NCBI GenBank assembly: GCA_021785115.1
Contig: JAJYGO010000047.1
Coordinates: 2,380-10,646, forward strand
Length of the DNA stretch: 8,267 nt
Source of the DNA: Chloroflexota bacterium
GTDB taxonomy: Bacteria; Chloroflexota; Limnocylindria; Limnocylindrales; CSP1-4
Direction: 5' to 3'
Position numbers and translations under genes: made by a program. Each line of letters begins with the position of its first letter. The first letter of the stretch is position 1. The notes below the pieces were generated by a model. That model did not search any database. It was not told the DNA's origin and worked only from the letters and a program-made list of their open reading frames with translations. Of this stretch, positions 1 through 5,791 are shown one piece after another.

Positions 1-2
1 TC

Positions 3-95
3 CGCGCCCTTCGCCACGAGCTCGAGGGATGCGCGGGACCCGTCGCCGGCGTCACCATGGAGACGCTCTGGGCACCCCGCCGACGGGTGCACTGA
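3..95 (+). CDS. C-terminal tail of an unrecognised protein (partial, doubtful)
   Basis: An open frame enters from the left edge and stops at TGA 93-95, giving about 30 residues that begin RALRHELEGCAG and end in WAPRRRVH. Third codon positions are mostly G or C, as in the real genes here. No start is visible and the piece is too short to assign to a family. It is in the same frame as the methyltransferase fragment downstream but is separated from it by this stop, so it could also be noise in GC-rich DNA. Confidence 0.25.
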   Translation, partial: RALRHELEGCAGPVAGVTMETLWAPRRRVH

Positions 96-167
96 GCCGC
101 AGTCCGTCACTGCAACGGGCCGATCCTCGCCTCATCCCGCGACGACACAGCGTACCCGCAAGGCGAG

Positions 168-506
168 ATGGTCGAGCCGATCTGCGCCGGCGTGGCGGGC
201 GGCGAGAGCCAGCGGGGCGAGGCTGCAGCGCCCGATCAGGCCTTGACGAGATCGTCGACCAACGCACGCGGGCGGACGTTTCCTCTCCTGACCGAGGCGC
301 AGGGCCAGATCGTCCTCGCGCCGCGCGGCCGCCATTCCGAGAAGCCTCCCGCCGTACGCGAGCGGATCGTCGAGCTCCTGGGCGATCGGCCGCGGATCGA
401 GCTCTTCGCCCGGGCCCACGTCGCGGGCTGGGACGCCTGGGGCAACGAGATCGACGAGCGCGACCGCGCCGCGCCCGCCGCGGGCTCCGATGCGGACGCG
501 GCGTGA
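168..506 (+). pseudogene. C-terminal fragment of an MT-A70 family adenine methyltransferase
   Basis: The frame from ATG 168 encodes 112 residues. Residues about 33-100 read like the end of the MT-A70 family of N6-adenine methyltransferases found in phages and mobile elements: RGRTFPLL, then VLAPRGRHSEKPP, then ELFARAHVAGWDAWGNE. The matches to the family's HS(x)KP and LELFAR...GWDxWGNE motifs are what I recognise. The N-terminal half, with the DPPW catalytic motif and SAM-binding core, is absent. Residues 1-32 do not resemble the family, and the same frame is closed by TGA at 93-95. I therefore read it as a 5'-truncated remnant, probably inactive. It converges on the helix-turn-helix gene, 19 bp between stops. 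A shortened stand-alone gene is possible but would lack catalytic residues. Confidence 0.65.
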
Positions 507-529
507 GCCCGGCACGCGGGCGCGCTCAC
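503..529. terminator. Inverted repeat between convergent genes, possible bidirectional terminator
   Basis: GTGAGC (503-508) is exactly complementary to GCTCAC (524-529). Inside it CCCG (508-511) can pair with CGGG (517-520), sharing base 508. The repeat covers the stop codons of both convergent genes (TGA 504-506 on plus, TGA 528-526 on minus). There is no T-tract on either side, so termination is only inferred from position. Confidence 0.3.
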
Positions 530-750
530 TCCTCGTCTGAGCGCTCCGAGCGGGGCGGGAGCGACGCGGCCGGGCGCAGATGCGCGGCCCAGAACGCCTC
601 CAGGTCGGCGCGCCGGACCCGCCAGATGCGCCGCTGGCCGAGATCCCAGGCGTAGGCCTGGAGGGTCCCGTCGGCGATCCTCGACTCGACCCACCGGGGG
701 CTCATGCCGACTTCCTCCGCGACCTCGCGGGTCGTCATCCAGTCGTCCAC
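526..750 (-). CDS. Excisionase-like helix-turn-helix DNA-binding protein
   Basis: A small protein of 74 residues from a GTG start at 750. It reads VDDWMTTREVAEEVGMSPRW, then VESRIADGTLQAYAWDLGQRR, then IWRVRRADLEAFWAAHL. This is the winged helix-turn-helix pattern of excisionase/MerR-like small DNA-binding proteins (helix-turn-helix at about residues 5-25, RVRRADLEAFW wing and last helix). Such proteins bind att or promoter DNA and act in excision or regulation of mobile elements. The GTG start is preferred over the in-frame ATG four codons later because a purine-rich GGAGGGAGGGG (complement of 756-766) lies 5 bases upstream of it. The last 15 residues are a charged tail. No integrase gene is in the window, so a true excisionase role is not shown; a transcription regulator is equally possible. 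Confidence 0.8.
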   Translation of the reverse strand: MDDWMTTREVAEEVGMSPRWVESRIADGTLQAYAWDLGQRRIWRVRRADLEAFWAAHLRPAASLPPRSERSDEE

Positions 751-766
751 CCGGTCCCCTCCCTCC

Positions 767-1242
767 GCCGGCGGCACTGGCGATCACCTGGCGGGGCGGG
801 CGATCGCGGCGGAAGCCTCGGCAGAACTCCGGGGAAGGCAAGGATCCGGCCCTCCCGGGCACAGAGCCGGCCTGTACGAACCGCGCGGCGACCGAGGCAG
901 GGACACCCGCCGAACGGCCTGACCGGCGGGACGAACGGGGCGAATGTCGCGCATCTCGCGCCCGAGCCGCGCCACGCGACGCCATGACCTTGCCTTCGAA
1001 CCGCATCTGCGTGTACGTACCGGGGAAACGCCAATCGATCGCGGAGATCACAGGGTGGACAGGCGGAAGCTCGACCAGCGCAAGCGCAGGAACGTCAGCA
1101 CGAGCCCCGCCTGGTCGGGACCCGGTCGCGCACCTGGCGAGGCGGGATCGCGCGCACGAGCAAGCCTGCGGGCGGCGCTGCGCTGCCCGCGTCGCCCCCG
1201 CGGCTGCCCATCGAGTACCTGAAGGGAACCGAGGCAGACTGG
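767..1242. other. Region without a convincing gene, upstream of the FtsH-like gene
   Basis: Several overlapping frames are open on both strands, but none has family motifs and none is clearly preferred over its neighbours. On the plus strand a GTG at 1055 has GGAG 8 bases upstream and a run of about 20 codons ending in G or C. Further on, the frame of the FtsH-like gene is open from about 988 to its ATG, with high G/C third positions from about 1141. This may be a decayed or frameshifted N-terminal extension of that gene. Promoters of the two divergent flanking genes should also lie here, but I cannot identify -35/-10 boxes. Confidence 0.4.
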
Positions 1243-2595
1243 ATGCGGGAACGTGAACGACCCCCGATCGAGGAGCTGATCGCGCGCTGGCGCGCCCGGC
1301 CCGCCACGCCCTGGGAGGCGGTAGTCGGGCATGCGGAGGCGATCGCGCGGCTGCAGGAGCTCGCGGCCAAGATCGCCCTAACGCCCGCCGAGCGCACCAG
1401 GCTGGGCCTGCGCCTGGGGGCGGGAGTCGTGCTCACCGGCAGGCCGGGGGTCGGCAAGAGCCTCCTCGCGCGGGCCTTCGCGACCGCGCTCGGGAGGGAC
1501 GTGGTGGTCCCCCCGACCTCGGAGCTCGACGCGGAACTCGTCGGCGAGCTGTACCGGGCGCTCGACGGGACCCCCACCGCGGTCGTCATCGATGAGGCGG
1601 AGTCGCTGATCGGCGACCCCGACTGGCACGCCACGAACGCGGCCGCGCAGCGGGCGCTGCTGGCGGTGCTGGACGGGGTCGCCGAGCATCCCGACGGAGC
1701 GCCGATCACGATTGCCCTCACCACTGCCGGCGCCACCCATCTTTCCGCCGCCGCCACCCGTCCGGGCCGGCTGGCCCCCCGCCTGGAGCTCGACCTGCCC
1801 GGCGCCGCGGAGCGGGGGGAGCTCCTCGGGCGGGTGATCGAGGGACTCCCCGGCGCCGAGACGCTCTCGCTCGAGCGGATCGTCGAACGGACGCAGGGCT
1901 GGTCGGGGGCGGAGCTGGCGGCGCTTCCCGAGCAGGCGGTCACCCGCTCACTGCTCCTTTCGCCGCCCGGGCTGCGCGAGGAGCTCGTGCTGGCGGTCGT
2001 CGGCGAGCGCTACGTGGTGCGCGACCCGCTGCCCGCGGAACGCCGCGATCGCCTGGCGATCTCGCGCCACGAAGCCGGGCATGCGCTCTGGGCATGCCTC
2101 ACCTGGGGATCAGGGGCGGTCGCCTCGGTGCGGGTGACCGACCGCGACGGGACGACCACGCTGGCCGAACAGGTGGCCCTCCGGCGGCGGAGCGGAGCCG
2201 AACTGCGGCTCCTGGCCGGCTTCGCCCTCGCCGGGGCGGCGGCGGAGCACCTGCTGTGGGGCGCGGACGGGGTCACCCCGGGCGCCGACCGCGACCGTCG
2301 CGACGCGGCCGACTACCTGCTCTCCGCACACGAGCTCACCCTCCCCTTTGATGAGGAGCTGCTGGAGGGCCCGGGCGCGGGACGGGGCGCGCAGGCGATG
2401 CGCCGCGCCCGGTACGACGCGGTCCGGGGCGAGTCAGCCCGCCTCTGGGCGGAGGTCGTGGAGTGCCTGCGCCCGCACGCCGACGCCCTTCCCCGCCTGG
2501 GCGACGCCATCCTCGCCGCCTCCGACATGACGCTCTCGGGAGCGGCACTCGAGGTGGCCATCGAGGCGGCGCTCGATCCGCGCGCGCCGGCATGA
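1243..2595 (+). CDS. Soluble FtsH-like AAA+ ATPase with M41 zinc-metalloprotease domain
   Basis: The 450-residue protein has the two-domain order of FtsH. AAA+ module: VVGHAEAIARLQEL (28-40, like the FtsH D-x-x-G-x-x-E-A-K segment), Walker A GRPGVGKS (66-73), Walker B AVVIDEAES (113-121), arginine-finger region TRPGR (172-176) and TQGWSGAELAAL (217-228). Protease module: HEAGH (276-280) supplying two zinc His and the catalytic Glu, and AGAAAEHLLWG with GADRD (347-351), whose D351 aligns with the third FtsH zinc ligand. Oddities: the N-terminus has no membrane segments (FtsH has two, and is usually 600-650 residues). The pore-loop F-V-G is L-V-G (99-101), and the sensor-1 Asn aligns with Thr161. 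I expect ATP-driven proteolysis or remodelling in the cytoplasm, with unknown substrate. The ATG is chosen because GAGG (1231-1234) lies 8 bases upstream and no ATG, GTG or TTG occurs earlier in frame before the stop at 985-987. Confidence 0.9.
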   Translation: MRERERPPIEELIARWRARPATPWEAVVGHAEAIARLQELAAKIALTPAERTRLGLRLGAGVVLTGRPGVGKSLLARAFATALGRDVVVPPTSELDAELVGELYRALDGTPTAVVIDEAESLIGDPDWHATNAAAQRALLAVLDGVAEHPDGAPITIALTTAGATHLSAAATRPGRLAPRLELDLPGAAERGELLGRVIEGLPGAETLSLERIVERTQGWSGAELAALPEQAVTRSLLLSPPGLREELVLAVVGERYVVRDPLPAERRDRLAISRHEAGHALWACLTWGSGAVASVRVTDRDGTTTLAEQVALRRRSGAELRLLAGFALAGAAAEHLLWGADGVTPGADRDRRDAADYLLSAHELTLPFDEELLEGPGAGRGAQAMRRARYDAVRGESARLWAEVVECLRPHADALPRLGDAILAASDMTLSGAALEVAIEAALDPRAPA

Positions 2596-2780
2596 CGGCG
2601 CACGTGGCGTCCGACGTGGGCGGCCTGCGCAGGCGTGGAAGGCGCCGCCGCCCGCTGGGCGGCGCCCTGTTCCTGCACCCTGGCCTCCACAGGGGCAGGC
2701 TGCCGCGGTCGGGAGCATCCGTCACGGCGGCCTCCCCGGAGGCAGCGACGCGGGCAGCGTCGCCCGGCGTGGCCGCCTGA
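2592..2780 (+). CDS. Doubtful 62-residue open frame overlapping the end of the FtsH-like gene
   Basis: ATG 2592 overlaps the preceding stop in an ATGA arrangement, which favours translational coupling, and third positions are GC-rich. Against it, the product is very Arg/Ala/Gly-rich (RRRGRRRRPLGG region) with no recognisable domain. The DNA at 2641-2699 folds into two strong stem-loops, which would also explain the odd composition. I list it because the overlap is neat, but non-coding structured DNA is at least as likely. Confidence 0.3.
   Translation: MTAHVASDVGGLRRRGRRRRPLGGALFLHPGLHRGRLPRSGASVTAASPEAATRAASPGVAA
2641..2666. repeat. Perfect 9-bp stem-loop downstream of the FtsH-like gene
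   Basis: GGCGCCGCC (2641-2649) and GGCGGCGCC (2658-2666) are exact reverse complements with an 8-base loop. It lies 45 bases after the stop of the FtsH-like gene. The following bases (CTGTTCC) are not a proper T-tract, so it is either a weak terminator or an RNA-stabilising 3' hairpin. Confidence 0.55.
2672..2699. repeat. 10-bp stem-loop with a single bulged A, adjacent to the previous one
   Basis: CCTGC (2672-2676), bulged A 2677 and CCCTG (2678-2682) pair with CAGGG (2690-2694) and GCAGG (2695-2699) around a 7-base loop. It starts 5 bases after the previous hairpin. Two stems of this quality side by side suggest a structured 3' region of the FtsH-like transcript. Confidence 0.5.
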
Positions 2781-2790
2781 GCGGCCGAGC

Positions 2791-3036
2791 ATGGCGCGAT
2801 CGCCGCTGCTGACCGAGCTCGAGCGCGCGGCCCGCGCGACCCCGCCTGGCTGGAACTTTGCCCTGGTTCGGGATGCCGCAGCGGGGCGCTGGATCGCCAG
2901 CTGGTACCCCCGCCGGCGCGTCGCCGAGGACAGCGATGCGGTGACTGCCTGGGGCATCACGGCGCCCGCAGCGGTCAGCGCGGCGCTCATGCTGGTCGCT
3001 CACCTGCACGGCAACCGGCACGGTGCTGGTGGATGA
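2791..3036 (+). CDS. Hypothetical 81-residue protein
   Basis: The frame from ATG 2791 encodes MARSPLLTELERAARATPPG, then WNFALVRDAAAGRWIASWYP, and later a small hydrophobic run AAVSAALMLVAHLH near the C-terminus. Composition is balanced and protein-like, with Trp residues and alternating hydrophobics, which random frames here lack. The C-terminal run is too short and too polar to call a membrane segment with confidence. The ribosome site is weak (GAGC just before ATG). It lies between the FtsH-like gene and the lipoprotein gene on the same strand. I do not recognise a family. Confidence 0.6.
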   Translation: MARSPLLTELERAARATPPGWNFALVRDAAAGRWIASWYPRRRVAEDSDAVTAWGITAPAAVSAALMLVAHLHGNRHGAGG

Positions 3037-3083
3037 GCGGTGTTGCGGTCGGCGGGATCCAGGCACCGCCCTGTCTGCCCGAC

Positions 3084-3101
3084 GGGCTGCGAGCGCAGCC
3101 C
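3084..3101. terminator. Stem-loop downstream of the 81-residue gene
   Basis: GGGCTGC (3084-3090) pairs perfectly with GCAGCCC (3095-3101) around the tetraloop GAGC, 47 bases after the stop. No T-tract follows, so a terminator role is inferred from position only. The rest of 3037-3233 shows no gene: an in-frame extension of the lipoprotein gene runs through it but lacks a signal sequence or a ribosome binding site. Confidence 0.3.
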
Positions 3102-3233
3102 CCGCCCTGTGGCGAGACCGGCGGGAACGCTTCGCGGACGCGACCGCCGGGCGCACGGCTCTGGGCCCGGGGCAAGTTCCGGGAGCTCGAACCTCCGCCC
3201 ACGCCCCCGGGCCTGCGACGACCGGCGCCCGAT

Positions 3234-3238
3234 AGGAG
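3234..3238 (+). promoter_or_regulatory. Ribosome binding site that fixes the lipoprotein start
   Basis: AGGAG lies 7 bases before ATG 3246 and is the best Shine-Dalgarno match in the window. It selects this start over an in-frame ATG at 3033. Confidence 0.8.
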
Positions 3239-3245
3239 AGGTGGC

Positions 3246-3959
3246 ATGGATCACTCGAGTCGGCTGAACCTGCTCTCGACCTGCGCCCTGGCGGGCGTGC
3301 TGCTGTCGGCGGGCTGCACCGCATCGACAGCGGCCCTCGGCCCAGGAAGGCCTGCGCCTGCTGCCAGCGTGCCGGTGCCGGGCGGAGCCCCAGCCACGTC
3401 GGCCACGCCGACACCGGTCGCGCTGCCCACGCTGGCTCCCACTCCGGACGGCTGGCGGACCGTGCCCGCCGACGACGACTCGCTCGCCTTCGCGATCCCC
3501 CCGGACTACCTGGCGGCATCCGCGGACCTGTTCCAGGGCCCGGACGTCACGGCCGAGGGATGGGTCCTCGTCGCCTTCGACGCGCGGGACGCCGATCCCG
3601 CCCGGCTGACCCTCGTCGTCGCGGGCTGGCCACGCGACGGGCGTGAGGTGGCCCGCGCCGATCTCGCCCGTTGGTCCCGGGCCAAACTCGCTGCCGAGCT
3701 TGCCGGCGAGCAGGACGCCCGCCTCCTCGGCACCACGCGGATGACGCTGCCGCTGGGCCCCGCGATCCGCTACCTGCTCGCGCTACGCGAACCTGCCGGC
3801 ATCTACCACCTCGCTCTGTACCACATCTGGACCCCGCGGGGGATCGTCCATCTCTCGGCGGGGGCGTACGGGGATAAGTGGGCCCTCAATGATCACGACT
3901 TCTCGATCATCCCCTCGACCCTCCGGCTCGTCGACGCGGGTTGGCGCGCGTCTGCATAG
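3246..3959 (+). CDS. Secreted lipoprotein with a C-terminal globular domain
   Basis: From ATG 3246 the protein has 237 residues. Residues 1-23 are a lipoprotein signal peptide: one basic residue (R6), hydrophobic LSTCALAGVLLSAG, and the lipobox LSAGC, so C24 would be lipidated after signal peptidase II cleavage. Residues 25-67 form a Thr/Pro/Ala linker (for example TPTPVALPTLAPTP). Residues 68-237 form a globular domain beginning DGWRTVPADDDSLAFAIPPD and ending in FSIIPSTLRLVDAGW. The pattern of a PsbP/Mog1-like domain (an initial 'F-x-hydrophobic-P' strand, then long strands, closing with 'I-x-x-S-L/T-R') is my best guess, unproven. It is likely anchored outside the membrane with unknown function. 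The long linker is common in surface lipoproteins of Chloroflexota. Confidence 0.88.
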   Translation: MDHSSRLNLLSTCALAGVLLSAGCTASTAALGPGRPAPAASVPVPGGAPATSATPTPVALPTLAPTPDGWRTVPADDDSLAFAIPPDYLAASADLFQGPDVTAEGWVLVAFDARDADPARLTLVVAGWPRDGREVARADLARWSRAKLAAELAGEQDARLLGTTRMTLPLGPAIRYLLALREPAGIYHLALYHIWTPRGIVHLSAGAYGDKWALNDHDFSIIPSTLRLVDAGWRASA

Positions 3960-4004
3960 GCCGCGGCGGCTCAGGACGCGGGAGCCAGAGGCGATCCCGA
4001 GTTA

Positions 4005-4042
<38 letters not shown>

Positions 4043-4401
4043 AGCACGTTGGGCGCATCCGCCGGCCGGTCGAGTGGAGTCCAGAGCGGAGGCCCACGAC
4101 CACGTGGATGTGAACATCCCCGCGCTCGAACAGATCCACGGCAAGCGCCTTCCCACGTTTGCCTCGTCGGCTTCGACGTGTCAACTCAGCGGCTGACGCA
4201 GAGCCGGGTGTTCGACGCGTGAAACCCGGAGACAACCGGGCGACGATGGCGATCGGAGGTTCGTTGGATAGGTGACAGCCCGCCTCTGGCGGGCGCGGCG
4301 GCGCCGGATACGCTACGTGGAACCAGCGTCCGCCGCATGAGGCGCCGAGCGAGGCCACCTCGAGATCGCGGCCGATCCGCTCAGCGCCCGAACCGGTGGG
4401 T
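4043..4401. other. Gene-poor stretch between the tRNA fragment and the IS3 element
   Basis: No open frame here has recognisable motifs. One perfect hairpin is present: GCCCGCC (4278-4284), loop TCT, GGCGGGC (4288-4294), without a T-tract. A minus-strand frame runs from 4358 into the tRNA fragment, but its C-terminus is simply translated tRNA. If the tRNA junction is an att site, this is the terminal DNA of the integrated element. Confidence 0.5.
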
Positions 4402-4434
4402 TGAACCGCCCTGACTTCGATGGAGACTCCATCG
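4402..4434. repeat. IS3 left end and palindromic leader
   Basis: This stretch starts with TGAACCGCCC and contains a perfect palindrome: CGATGGA (4418-4424), loop GAC, TCCATCG (4428-4434). The palindrome ends 3 bases before the GGAGG of orfA (4438-4442). Such hairpins in IS leaders often block translation of read-through transcripts from outside; that role is inferred. Confidence 0.5.
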
Positions 4435-4453
4435 CTTGGAGGAACATGGAGTC

Positions 4454-4792
4454 ATGGCAGAAGGCAGCAGCAGCCCGTTCCAGCGACGCTATCCGCCCGA
4501 GCTCCGGGAGCGGGCGGTCCGGATGGTCATCGAGACCGTAGGTGAACAGGGTGAACGGTTCGGCGTCGTCACCCGGGTCGCTCACCAGCTCGGGATCGGG
4601 CCCGAGTCCCTGCGCAAGTGGGTCCACCAGGCCGAGGTGGACGGCGGCAAGCGCGCGGGGCTCACCACCGAGGAGCGTGCCCGCATGAAGGAGCTCGAGC
4701 GAGAGAACCGCGAGCTCCGCCGGGCGAACGAGATCCTGAAGAGCGCCGCAGCTTTCTTCGGGGCGGAGCTCGACCGCCGCTCGCCGAAGTGA
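4454..4792 (+). CDS. IS3-family transposase OrfA
   Basis: The 112-residue protein has the normal length and layout of IS3 OrfA. After a short leader comes the classic FQRRYPPELRERAVRMV helix (9-25), a helix-turn-helix (about 36-58, FGVVTRVAHQLGIGPESLRK then WV), and a leucine-zipper-like coiled coil ERARMKELERENRELRRANE (74-93). The end IL-KSAAAFFGAELDR is typical. OrfA binds the IS ends and is also the N-terminal part of the OrfAB transposase when ribosomes shift frame. ATG 4454 is preferred because GGAGG (4438-4442) lies 11 bases upstream; a TTG at 4436 is in frame but overlaps the region of that site. OrfB is in the -1 frame and its GTG overlaps the OrfA stop (GTGA, 4789-4792). It appears intact. 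Confidence 0.92.
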   Translation: MAEGSSSPFQRRYPPELRERAVRMVIETVGEQGERFGVVTRVAHQLGIGPESLRKWVHQAEVDGGKRAGLTTEERARMKELERENRELRRANEILKSAAAFFGAELDRRSPK

Positions 4793-5187
4793 CCAGGTAC
4801 ATCGACGAGCATCGGTGCTCGTTCGGGGTCGAGCCGATCTGCCAGGCCTTGGCGATCGCCCCATCGTCCTACTACGCCGCCCGATCGCGGCCACCGTCTG
4901 CCCGCTCGGTCCGGGACGCGGCCCTGGGCGCCGACATCGACCGGCTCCATCGCGCCAACTTCGCCGTGTACGGAGCCCGCAAGCTCTGGCACGCCCTCCG
5001 CCGGGAGGGCACCACGGTCGGCCGCGACCAGGTCGCTCGTGTGATGCGCGGCCTCGGTCTCGCCGGCGCCGTGCGTGGCAAGGTGAAGCGCACGACGGTG
5101 AGCTCGGAGCTCTCGCCTCGGCCGGCCGACCTCGTCGAGCGGGTGTTCAGCGCCCCCGCGCCGAACCGCCTGTGGGTCGCCGACATC
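4789..5187 (+). pseudogene. IS3-family transposase OrfB, 5' exon (interrupted by group II intron)
   Basis: These are the first 133 codons of OrfB. VTRYIDEHR at the start, then VEPICQALAIAPSSYYAAR, FAVYGARKLWHALRREG and VGRDQVARVMRGLGLAG form the usual OrfB N-terminal helix-turn-helix region. APNRLWVADI brings in the first catalytic Asp of the DDE triad (D132). The frame is -1 to OrfA. Translation could start at GTG 4789, overlapping the OrfA stop, or arise by -1 frameshifting near the TTTCTTC at 4753-4759. The intron follows immediately after the Ile codon 5185-5187. Without splicing, translation reads into the intron (ERHEALSTVR) and stops at 5218-5220. The rest of the gene resumes at 7348. 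Confidence 0.9.
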
Positions 5188-5791
5188 GAGCGCCACGAGG
5201 CGCTCTCAACCGTGCGGTGATGGAACGAGCACCGCCGCCGGCCCGTCGCAGCGGGTCGGTGAAGCTGGGGGCAGCCTGAACCCAGGGACGTGGGTGAGGG
5301 CGGACAGCAGCCCCGACAACGCCGGGACGGACCAGCACTGCCAGATGGTCCGGGTCCGGCAAGCGAGACGGGACGGTGTACGCGAGAAACCAGCGACTGA
5401 ACGCCTCTCAAGCGACGCCACCAGCTCGAACCTGGCGGATCTGGGCTGGGCTGCCGCGCGCATCCGCGCGACGTTCGTCGCACGGAGAACTCTCCGGCCG
5501 GTCAATGTCGCCGGACGGGGAGGCCACGGGGAAAGCCTGCGGCGTACCCGTGGCGATGCGGCAGGGGCATAGCTGGACACCTCGCCCGTCGAACGGTTGG
5601 AGAGTGAACGTGGGAACCATCCCGGCGGTCCCCTCACCGGTCAGCTACCTGCTGACCGACGGGAAGGCCCGTCGCCGGCCGATGCGGTCGGGATGGGGCG
5701 GAGGACCCGCAGTAGTCCGAGGCCGGGAAAGCCGGCCACATGGCGAAGGGGTCCAGCGGATTCGCAGCAGCGCGGACCGAGAAGGTCGCCG

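Noticed and set aside
29..655. Long plus-strand open frame at the left edge
   Set aside because: Extreme Arg content and overlap with the MT-A70 motifs in another frame show it is a by-product of GC-rich DNA.
236..1051. Long minus-strand open frame covering the helix-turn-helix gene and beyond
   Set aside because: It is Arg/Pro/Gly-rich with no motifs and overlaps the real helix-turn-helix gene in another frame. Only its first 22 residues look protein-like, which is not enough.
1095..1943. Ser/Arg-rich minus-strand frame opposite the FtsH-like gene
   Set aside because: A mirror of the GC-rich coding strand; the plus strand carries complete AAA+ and M41 motifs.
3033..3245. N-terminal extension of the lipoprotein from ATG 3033
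   Set aside because: It would bury the signal peptide 70 residues inside the protein; ATG 3246 has a strong ribosome site and a proper lipobox.
5597..5791. Longer N-terminus for the intron-encoded protein
   Set aside because: The added residues are low-complexity and come from structured ribozyme RNA; the family similarity starts at GTG 5792.
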